From positions 1 to 22,198 of the IMG/VR virus record IMGVR_UViG_3300042520_000415: a stretch of DNA of 22,198 bases. The stretch is one strand, 5' to 3'. How positions within the stretch are numbered: position 1 is the first letter of the stretch; the number at the start of each line of letters is the position of its first letter. The notes beneath the pieces are model-generated. The model was not told the DNA's origin, did not search any database, and saw only the letters and a program-made list of their open reading frames with translations. This document shows positions 1-6,003 of this stretch, in pieces. A program made the translations under genes and the position numbers. Source of the DNA: a virus.

Positions 1-426
1 AGCGTTCTTCCGCAAGATGGAGCACCCGCCGATATTTACATTAAGCCTGACGGTACAAAGATGTACATCCTTGGTAACGACAGTCCAGAAAATGTCTACC
101 AGTATACAGTGCCAAGCATTGACATCCAACTAACTGGCCCAACTTCTGTTGCGGCCTTGGATGTACAGCAAGACTTGACTGTCTACGGCAAATTGGAAGC
201 TTATTCAATTTCTGCTTCAAACGTAGGTGTTGGCACAAGCTCCCCTTTAGCTTCAGCCATCTTAGATATTCAAAGCACTACCAAGGGCGTGAGGATGCCT
301 AACATGACCACAACACAGAAAAACGCTATTGCTTCTCCTGCTGCTGGATTGATGGTGTTTGACACCACACTTGCAAAGCTCAGTGTTTACTCAGGCGTTG
401 CTTGGGAAACAATTACTTCGATATAA
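1..426 (+). CDS. Tail fibre/appendage protein, C-terminal part (5' end outside window)
   Basis: The frame is open to the first base of the window, so this is the last 141 residues of a longer protein. The ATG at 61 is internal and not the start. The first part contains a DIYIKPDGTKMY motif, the type of repeat seen in beta-propeller-like phage and surface proteins. The last ~75 residues have the pattern common at the ends of phage fibre proteins: NVGVGTSSP, then ALD/ILDIQSTTKG, RMPNMTTTQKNAI, and a GLMVFDTT...W ending. From family knowledge, this C-terminal module sits on exposed fibre or appendage proteins. The next gene starts 9 bases downstream after an AAGGAAA ribosome site, so the two are co-transcribed. 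The exact structural role is not determined because the N-terminus is missing. Confidence 0.6.
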   Translation, partial: SVLPQDGAPADIYIKPDGTKMYILGNDSPENVYQYTVPSIDIQLTGPTSVAALDVQQDLTVYGKLEAYSISASNVGVGTSSPLASAILDIQSTTKGVRMPNMTTTQKNAIASPAAGLMVFDTTLAKLSVYSGVAWETITSI

Positions 427-435
427 GGAAACAAC

Positions 436-2295
436 ATGAGCATTCAATCAAACTTCCCTGCAATCAAGCCAACACTGCTGCTGGACTTTGCCAACACCAA
501 GCAACTTGATCCTCGCATCACCTTCACTAGGGCAAGCACTGCCACGTACTACGGCACTCAAACGGCTAAGGCTGAAGAGAATTTGCTGTTACAGAGTCAG
601 ACATTTGATAACGCAAGTTGGATAGGTCTGGGAATAACGACAACGGCTGATACATCTGCTGCACCAGATGGCACAACTACTGCTGACAGCATAAATGAAT
701 TGGCAACAACTGAAGCACATAGATGCGCCCAGAACGTAACGCTTATTGTGGGACAGACTTATACAGTGTCTGTGTTTGTTAAGCCACTAAACGGCAGGGA
801 ATTTCAAATATCTTTTGGCGCTTCAGATGTATCAGGAAATCCTCGCGCAAACTTCAATTTAACTAGCGGGATATTAGGCGATGTTGGCTCTGGACTGACG
901 GCAACAATTACAGCTTCAACAAATGGTTTTTATAGATGCACAACAACTTTTGTTGCTGCTGATTCCGCGCTGTCAGTAAGTTTTTGTGCGATTACAACTG
1001 CTACCGCAGCAAGACAGGAGAGTTATGCTGGCGATGTTACAAAGGGAATTATCCTTTGGGGCGCTCAACTGGAGCAACGCTCCGCAGCCACAGCCTACAC
1101 AGTCACAACCACACAGACGATCACCAACTACGTCCCTCAACTTCTGACTGCTGCAAGTGGTGTGGCACGGTTTGACCACAACCCAACTACGTTTGAGAGC
1201 TTGGGGCTGGAGATTGAGGAGCAGCGGACGAATTTAATCTTGCAAAGCGAGGCCTACAATGTCTCGCCTTGGGCTTCATCATCGCCATACAGCGTAACTG
1301 CAAATACTGCTATTGCGCCAGACGGCGCGCAAACAGCAGATGCTTTAATTGTTGAAAGCGGTCAAAGTTCTTTTGCAAATAACGTAACAAGACAGGTTGT
1401 GTCAAAAGCAGCATCGGCAATTCAATATACTCGCAGCACTTATTTCAAAGCATTAGGCGCAACCACATCAGTTCGGTTGTCGGATTTTGGAAATCTTTCA
1501 GCGAATAGCGCAAGTGTCATTGTTTCACTAATTGATGGAAGCGTCATTACTGCTCCGTCTATAACAGGTAGTTTTTCTGGTGCATCAGTTGCTGTATCAA
1601 ATGCTGGCAACGGCTGGTGGCGTGTGGCTTTTACTTACACGACAGACGCTCACACTTCTTTGACTGTTAGGTCTTTTCCATACGTAGGGGCAACCCCACT
1701 TACTGGAAATGGTTTTAGCGGTCTGCTTGCATGGGGCGCTCAACTGGAAGCCGGAGCCTTTTCCACCAGCTACATCCCCACAGTGGCTTCACAGGTCACA
1801 CGCGCTGCTGATGCTGCAAGCATGACAGGTACGAACTTCAGCAGTTGGTTTAACCAGGGTGAAGGAACAATTTATGCAGAAGGCCTTTTAAGCAACCCTG
1901 CTGTGACTGGAGTGCAAACAAGAAGGTTTGTTGATATAAATGACGGCACTATCAACAATAAAATAATTTTTGGCAGAGCAGCAACTGCATCCGATCTACG
2001 AGTGACTTATACCGTTTCTGGTACAAACGTGAATGGAACAAACGGACAAACGGCAAGTAATGTTTTTCCATCTGCTAAAGTTGCTGTTGCATATGAAGCT
2101 GCTGATTATGCTTTTTCGCCAAATGGTGCTCCTGTAACAACAAGCACTGCGGCTAACGTCCCTGTTGTAAATAGATTAGATATTGGCAGTAACTTTGATA
2201 ATAGTGCTACTGCATCAGCAAACGGCACAATCAAAAAGATCGCCTACTACCCAATGCGACTTGTTAACGCTCAGTTGCAAGCCCTCACAAGTTAA
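436..2295 (+). CDS. Phage appendage/head-spike-type protein with two lectin-like repeats
   Basis: This is a 619-residue protein with an AAGGAAA ribosome site before the ATG. Two homologous beta-sandwich-like units are visible at about residues 47-215 and 258-440. Each begins with an NL-[LI]-LQS motif followed by an APDG motif, and each ends with WGAQLE (W208 and W433). The second unit continues into TSYIPT and VTRAAD. This arrangement is typical of carbohydrate-binding or head-spike-fibre domains in phage surface proteins. Residues ~465-619 look like a concanavalin/LamG-type end domain (FSSWFNQGEGTIYAE onward, ending IKKIAYYP). The likely role is glycan binding on the virion surface. G+C appears to vary along the gene, higher around the unit borders and lower inside the units, which fits module shuffling. 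The class is fairly sure; whether it sits on the tail or the capsid is not. Confidence 0.65.
   Translation: MSIQSNFPAIKPTLLLDFANTKQLDPRITFTRASTATYYGTQTAKAEENLLLQSQTFDNASWIGLGITTTADTSAAPDGTTTADSINELATTEAHRCAQNVTLIVGQTYTVSVFVKPLNGREFQISFGASDVSGNPRANFNLTSGILGDVGSGLTATITASTNGFYRCTTTFVAADSALSVSFCAITTATAARQESYAGDVTKGIILWGAQLEQRSAATAYTVTTTQTITNYVPQLLTAASGVARFDHNPTTFESLGLEIEEQRTNLILQSEAYNVSPWASSSPYSVTANTAIAPDGAQTADALIVESGQSSFANNVTRQVVSKAASAIQYTRSTYFKALGATTSVRLSDFGNLSANSASVIVSLIDGSVITAPSITGSFSGASVAVSNAGNGWWRVAFTYTTDAHTSLTVRSFPYVGATPLTGNGFSGLLAWGAQLEAGAFSTSYIPTVASQVTRAADAASMTGTNFSSWFNQGEGTIYAEGLLSNPAVTGVQTRRFVDINDGTINNKIIFGRAATASDLRVTYTVSGTNVNGTNGQTASNVFPSAKVAVAYEAADYAFSPNGAPVTTSTAANVPVVNRLDIGSNFDNSATASANGTIKKIAYYPMRLVNAQLQALTS
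1057..1748 (+). repeat. 17-bp exact direct repeat at the ends of the two lectin-like units
   Basis: The sequence tggggcgctcaactgga occurs at 1057-1073 and again at 1732-1748, encoding the WGAQLE motif in the same frame both times. The surrounding units have diverged much more. It marks the end of each repeated domain and could serve as a homologous junction for gain or loss of a unit. Confidence 0.75.
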
Positions 2296-2304
2296 GGACA
2301 AATC

Positions 2305-2598
2305 ATGGACTACTACCTCGCCTTTCCCGACCAAGCTGCTGCTGATGCAGTGCTGTACACCACACACAATGCTGTGACTGATGAAGATGGCAACGTGACC
2401 ATTGAAGCTTACGTCACGCCCAATTACGCCAACATTGACACGCTTGGTGTTTTGTACGAGCGTCAAGACGATCCTGAAGCAGAGCCTGTTGCACTTCCCG
2501 GCTGGCATATCAATATCCGATTAACAGAAGGTGAAGATGCTGAAATTTTAATGCCATTTAGCGTTAACCCTTCAACACCTTTTCGAATTTGGGGATAA
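2305..2598 (+). CDS. Small phage protein of unknown function
   Basis: This is a 97-residue acidic protein with no membrane segment or signal peptide. An AAGGA ribosome site precedes the ATG, 9 bases after the appendage gene, and the gene ends 3 bases before the holin start. Visible features are an N-terminal YYLAFPD motif, a central TDEDGN turn and a C-terminal PFRIWG. I do not recognise a family. Its position between a receptor-binding gene and the holin would suit a fibre-associated accessory or chaperone, but nothing in the sequence proves this. Confidence 0.6.
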   Translation: MDYYLAFPDQAAADAVLYTTHNAVTDEDGNVTIEAYVTPNYANIDTLGVLYERQDDPEAEPVALPGWHINIRLTEGEDAEILMPFSVNPSTPFRIWG

Positions 2599-2601
2599 TT
2601 C

Positions 2602-2817
2602 ATGTCAACTACGTTACAACAAACAACTGAAACAGGGGTTAGTATTGCTACCAAATCCGCTGCTCCTGTGACAGTTTCATTAGCAACCATTTATGGTTAT
2701 CAAGTATCTGAAGTACTTCTTTGGGCTACTTTGATATATACATTACTTATGATTGGTCACAAAGTTTATAGCATTTATAAAGATGTAATAAACAAACCTA
2801 AAAATAAATCTGTTTAA
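2602..2817 (+). CDS. Holin, T7 gp17.5-like
   Basis: This is a 71-residue membrane protein. One clear hydrophobic segment covers about residues 38-52 (VLLWATLIYTLLMIG). A short, weakly hydrophobic stretch lies at ~20-33. The C-terminus is basic (KPKNKSV). The pattern of a single membrane helix followed by IGHKV and a charged tail matches the T7 gp17.5 holin, which has IGAKV at the same place and is about the same size. Holins form lesions in the inner membrane that set lysis time and release or activate the endolysin. The lysozyme gene follows 15 bases downstream and the spanins after that, forming a complete lysis cassette. Confidence 0.75.
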   Translation: MSTTLQQTTETGVSIATKSAAPVTVSLATIYGYQVSEVLLWATLIYTLLMIGHKVYSIYKDVINKPKNKSV

Positions 2818-2832
2818 ACAAAAGGGAGTCAT

Positions 2833-3294
2833 ATGATCGAAAGAATGAAGATGGCTTCCCTCTCACTATCTGCATCTGCTTTAATAAGCATTGCAATGCA
2901 TGAAGGGTATAAATCAGAAGCCTATATACCCGTACCCGGTGATGTACCCACTATAGGTTTTGGAACAACAAACAATGTTAAAATGGGTGATAAGATAACA
3001 CCTGAACGTGCATTAATTAAGTTATTAAATGATACAAATGAATTTGAACAAGCAGTTAAAAGGTGTGTTGGGGATATACCCTTAACAGCCTACGAGTATA
3101 GTGCTTATGTATCTTTAACTTATAATATCGGTTCAGGTGCCTTTTGTAAATCATCTATTATTCCTAAACTAAAGGCGTATGATTATGATGGAGCGTGTAA
3201 GACTATCCTTTTATACAATAACTTCAAAGGCAAACCTCTTTCTGGACTCACTAAGAGAAGGCAGGAAGAATATAGAATGTGTACAAATGGTTAA
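2833..3294 (+). CDS. Endolysin, GH24-type lysozyme (muramidase)
   Basis: This 153-residue enzyme cleaves the glycan strands of peptidoglycan at lysis. The ATG at 2833 follows a GGGAG ribosome site. The catalytic Glu is in HEGYKSEAY (E24). The second signature is GDVPTIGFGTT, with D37 and T40. Later conserved patches are YNIGSGAFC and LSGLTKRRQEEY near the end, as in phage lysozymes of the T4/P22 superfamily. The spacing differs from the T4 pattern (Glu-x8-Asp-x5-Thr): here a proline (P33) is where the Asp would be, and D37 is nearer the Thr. I recall the VPGDVPTIGFGTT form from other phage endolysins. Residues ~8-22 (ASLSLSASALISIAM) are a Ser/Ala-rich, weakly hydrophobic stretch that could be a signal-arrest-release segment. 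The end overlaps the Rz start by 8 bases. Confidence 0.85.
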   Translation: MIERMKMASLSLSASALISIAMHEGYKSEAYIPVPGDVPTIGFGTTNNVKMGDKITPERALIKLLNDTNEFEQAVKRCVGDIPLTAYEYSAYVSLTYNIGSGAFCKSSIIPKLKAYDYDGACKTILLYNNFKGKPLSGLTKRRQEEYRMCTNG

Positions 3295-3745
3295 ATATGT
3301 TTTTATATTAGCTGGTGTTATGTTGCTTAATTATTTATCATATGACTATGGTAGATTAAAATATAATAATAAACTTGAGCAATATAAACTGGAACAATCA
3401 ATTATAAACAATCAAAAAATTATTGAGCTATCAAAACAAAATAGTGAAATACAAAAGAAGTTTGTTTTAAATAACCTAGAGAAAGATCGTGAAATATACA
3501 ATCTTAATCAGCGTAATGCTGCTATCATTAGCAGCTTGCAGTCACGCCCCCAAAGAACCGCAAGTAATCCAACTACAAATACCAAAGAGCCAACCACTGA
3601 GCCAACAGGAGCAGGAAGCACTGGACAACAACTATTTAGAGAGGATGCAGAATTTCTTATCGGGGAAGCTACCAAAGCTGAAATAATTAAAAAGTCCCTC
3701 ATATCTTGCCGTAAAGATTTAGAGGCGGTACCTAATAGTAAATAA
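3287..3745 (+). CDS. Rz: Inner-membrane spanin (Rz-like)
   Basis: The likely start is the ATG at 3287, inside the end of the lysozyme gene, giving 152 residues. The open frame extends further upstream, but only from this ATG does the protein begin directly with a membrane anchor (residues ~3-18, YVFILAGVMLLNYLSY). The anchor is followed by a long, charged, Gln/Asn/Lys-rich helix (~20-85) that fits the periplasmic coiled coil of Rz proteins. The C-terminal part has the usual RPQR patch, a Thr/Pro-rich linker, and a final helix containing FLIGEATKAE and a cysteine. With Rz1 it would span the periplasm and fuse the inner and outer membranes in the last step of lysis. Rz1 is encoded entirely inside this gene in another frame. 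Confidence 0.8.
   Translation: MVKYVFILAGVMLLNYLSYDYGRLKYNNKLEQYKLEQSIINNQKIIELSKQNSEIQKKFVLNNLEKDREIYNLNQRNAAIISSLQSRPQRTASNPTTNTKEPTTEPTGAGSTGQQLFREDAEFLIGEATKAEIIKKSLISCRKDLEAVPNSK
3489..3686 (+). CDS. Rz1: Outer-membrane lipoprotein spanin (Rz1-like), embedded in Rz
   Basis: This is a 65-residue frame that lies wholly inside Rz and starts at GTG, preceded by a GAGAAAG ribosome site. It has a lipoprotein signal: K2, a hydrophobic core of residues ~4-14, and a lipobox L14-A15-A16-C17. Cys17 would be lipidated, leaving a mature 49-residue protein rich in Pro and Gln (SHAPKEP, IPKSQPLSQQEQ). This is the expected make-up of Rz1: an outer-membrane lipoprotein that binds the C-terminus of Rz. 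The fully nested arrangement is as in phage lambda. Confidence 0.85.
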   Translation: MKYTILISVMLLSLAACSHAPKEPQVIQLQIPKSQPLSQQEQEALDNNYLERMQNFLSGKLPKLK

Positions 3746-3752
3746 AGGATAT

Positions 3753-4436
3753 ATGAAAAGAAGTAACAAGCAGCGTAGTGAACGTATCCAACGTAGTGAA
3801 CGTTCATTTCATATCCAACCAAAAACCCCTAATCAACAATTATTGTTAGATGCTATTGATGAATTCCCTATTACCGTTACACTAGGCGCTGCAGGTGTCG
3901 GTAAAACTTATTGTGCTGCTTCTAAAGTTGCACAACTATTTCTAACAGGGAAATATGATCATATTATTTTAACTCGGAGTAACGTACCAACGGGTCGTTC
4001 TCTGGGTTTCTTTCCCGGTAATGTCAATGAGAAATTAACTCCTTGGTTATTACCCCTAATTTCAGTCCTAGAAAAACAGCTAGGCAAAACAAAGTACGAA
4101 TATATTGAAGCTAAGAATATTCTTCAATTACAACCACTTGAAACTATCCGTGGTCGTTCGTTTGAAAATTCCCTTGTGCTAGTAGACGAGTGTCAAAACC
4201 TTACAATAGAAGAATTAAAAGCAATAACAACCCGCTTAGGTGAGAACTCAAAAATGGTTCTTATGGGTGACAGCACTCAATCAGATATTAATTCTGGTAA
4301 TGAGATTCTTAAGTTTTGTAAGATCTGCAAGAAACATAATATTGATATTCCTATTGTAGAATTTACAGTAGATGATATTGTCAGATCAGATATTGTTGGT
4401 CAACTAGTTAGAGCATTTATTAAAGAGAAAATATAA
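3753..4436 (+). CDS. phoH: PhoH-family P-loop ATPase
   Basis: This 227-residue protein is preceded by an AAAGGA ribosome site. Walker A is GAAGVGKT (residues 45-52) and Walker B is VLVDECQN (142-149, D145/E146). The PhoH-specific patches are TRSNVPTGRSLGFFPG, ETIRGRSFENS and VLMGDSTQSD. The basic N-terminus (residues 1-17) contains a short repeat, RSERIQRSER, encoded by two 12-base copies of cgtagtgaacgt (3774-3785 and 3792-3803). PhoH-like ATPases are frequent in phages and act on RNA or nucleotides, but their exact role in infection is not settled. The gene sits 7 bases after the spanin stop, so it is probably expressed late with the lysis genes, an unusual place for a supposed metabolic gene. 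The family call is firm. Confidence 0.9.
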   Translation: MKRSNKQRSERIQRSERSFHIQPKTPNQQLLLDAIDEFPITVTLGAAGVGKTYCAASKVAQLFLTGKYDHIILTRSNVPTGRSLGFFPGNVNEKLTPWLLPLISVLEKQLGKTKYEYIEAKNILQLQPLETIRGRSFENSLVLVDECQNLTIEELKAITTRLGENSKMVLMGDSTQSDINSGNEILKFCKICKKHNIDIPIVEFTVDDIVRSDIVGQLVRAFIKEKI

Positions 4437-4476
4437 CGGTAGTATAACTAACGTTACACTATAAGGAGAATACCCA
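4437..4476 (+). promoter_or_regulatory. Intergenic gap with possible phage-type promoter
   Basis: This is the largest gap in the + operon. It contains cactataaggaga (4457-4469), which differs at one base from the last 13 bases (-7 to +6) of the T7 promoter; the aligned start base would be A (4464) instead of G. The upstream half matches poorly, apart from acg at the -13/-11 region. An 8-base palindrome, taacgtta (4449-4456), and two tataac boxes (4432-4437 and 4443-4448) lie alongside. The aaggag part also serves as the ribosome site for the gene at 4477, so part of the match may be coincidence. Confidence 0.3.
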
Positions 4477-6000
4477 ATGGCAACCCCAATTACAGACCTA
4501 GGCAAAGGAGGTCTTAACACAGACCTATCACCTTTGATTGTTGCGCCTAATGTGTTTTCAGATGTGCTTAATGTTAGGTTTGATGACAATGCAGTACAAA
4601 CAATTACTGGTGAAACAGCATATAGGACTGTAAGTATTACTCCTGACTATGGTATTCATTGGAAAAGACCAGATCAAGGTTACAATATCTTTGCTAAAAA
4701 TGGAGCTATTGTTCGTGTAGATGCAGCAGGTAATTCTTCTAATATGTTTACTTCTGCCGATGTAGTCTATGACAATAGTGATTGGCAAGGTACGTTATTT
4801 AACGGTGGGTTTGCTGTTGTAGTAAACAACGGTAAAACAACACCTTTATATTGTTTATATGGTAGCACAACTGCAGGATCTACATTCCAACCATTACCTG
4901 GATGGAACTATTTAGCTGGTTTAACAGTAACTGCTAAAGTAGTCAGGTCACTTAACTACTCACTTATTGCAGCTAACCTTACTTTAGCTCAGAGTGGAAT
5001 AATAACTTATGCACCGGGGACTTTACGTGTATCAGTACAAGCACCCACAGGAGATATCCCACAAATATGGCAACCGGGATTAACAACAGATACAGCCGAT
5101 GAGTTTGAACTTAGTTCTACTTCTCAAATATTAGATATGCTTGATCTTCGTGGTAATATGTTTATCTATTCTGAGGACAGTATTAATATATTGTCTATAG
5201 GTAATGTATCTAAAGTAACCCCATATTCAAAGTCTTATGGTATTCTCAATACAGATTGTGTATGTGAGTTTGACGGTAATCACTTTGTTGTAGACCGTAA
5301 TGATATTTATGTTCATAATGGTTCGGGTAATATTGAATCCATTGCTGACTTTAGAATCAAAAAGTATTTCTTTAATAATCTTAATAAAGCTCAAACTAAT
5401 AAAGTTCACGTTGTACGTAATCCTTTCTATAAAGAAATTTGGATTAACTACCCTAAAGGTTCTGCAACAAATTGTACTGAAGCTCTTATCTTTAATTATA
5501 AAAATAATACATGGACAAAGAGACAATTAGCTAATGTAACTTATGCGTTTAATGCTCCCCAAAATGTAAGTAATACTTTTAATTATGTTAAACAAGAACT
5601 ATTGTTTACAACTAATTCAACACAAACGCTTATTACAAATGATTCTTATTTAATGTATAATGGATCATCATTTGTAGCTTATAATTCTTATATATCTAAA
5701 AAGATTAATACAGGTGATTTAACAGGTAGTTCTCTTATCAATGCTATTTATCCTATCTTTGATAAGGTATCAGGAACAGCAAACATAAGTATTAAAGTAC
5801 TTGGTCAAAACAACTATATAGATGAACCTACATATACATCAGCAGATGTGTTTACATTTCTCCCTAATAATGAAAAGTCTCAGGGATACAAAGTTGATCC
5901 CCGAGTTAATGGTCGTGTAATGAATTTATATATTACATCAACAGACTACTGGAGACTTCCTACTATTTCATTTGATGTGCGACCAGCTGACCGGAGGTAA
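4477..6000 (+). CDS. Virion structural protein, probable tail nozzle/tubular protein
   Basis: This 507-residue protein has an AAGGAG ribosome site before the ATG. The N-terminal region (LGKGGLNTDLSP, then NVRFDDNAVQTITGE) is an arrangement I associate with podovirus tail proteins that form beta-propeller-like nozzles. The centre has alternating strand patterns: IWQPG, then ILDMLDLRGNMFIYSEDSI, then DGNHFVVDRNDIYVHNG. Residues ~310-350 include YKEIWINYP and IFNYKNNTW. These are the kinds of repeats seen in T7 gp12 and P22 gp10-like proteins, which close the tail below the portal. At 507 residues it is shorter than T7 gp12 (~794). There are no membrane segments. The tail fibre gene follows 3 bases downstream. 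It is clearly a virion protein by context; the nozzle assignment is a fold-level guess. Confidence 0.55.
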   Translation: MATPITDLGKGGLNTDLSPLIVAPNVFSDVLNVRFDDNAVQTITGETAYRTVSITPDYGIHWKRPDQGYNIFAKNGAIVRVDAAGNSSNMFTSADVVYDNSDWQGTLFNGGFAVVVNNGKTTPLYCLYGSTTAGSTFQPLPGWNYLAGLTVTAKVVRSLNYSLIAANLTLAQSGIITYAPGTLRVSVQAPTGDIPQIWQPGLTTDTADEFELSSTSQILDMLDLRGNMFIYSEDSINILSIGNVSKVTPYSKSYGILNTDCVCEFDGNHFVVDRNDIYVHNGSGNIESIADFRIKKYFFNNLNKAQTNKVHVVRNPFYKEIWINYPKGSATNCTEALIFNYKNNTWTKRQLANVTYAFNAPQNVSNTFNYVKQELLFTTNSTQTLITNDSYLMYNGSSFVAYNSYISKKINTGDLTGSSLINAIYPIFDKVSGTANISIKVLGQNNYIDEPTYTSADVFTFLPNNEKSQGYKVDPRVNGRVMNLYITSTDYWRLPTISFDVRPADRR

Positions 6001-6003
6001 CCT

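Noticed and set aside
61-426. Start of the first gene at the ATG at 61
   Set aside because: The reading frame stays open to base 1 and the residues before the ATG continue the same beta-repeat pattern, so this is an internal Met.
2949-2957. cactatagg, resembling part of a T7 promoter
   Set aside because: It lies in the conserved PTIG codons of the lysozyme and has no matching upstream half; a similar cactatag at 10708-10715 is also inside a gene.
3179-3286. Upstream extension of the Rz frame
   Set aside because: The extension overlaps conserved lysozyme codons and would place the membrane anchor internally; the ATG at 3287 gives a standard Rz.
4449-4456. Palindrome taacgtta as an N4-type hairpin promoter
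   Set aside because: It has no 3-base loop and only four base pairs per arm, unlike N4 promoters; kept only as part of the promoter-like gap.
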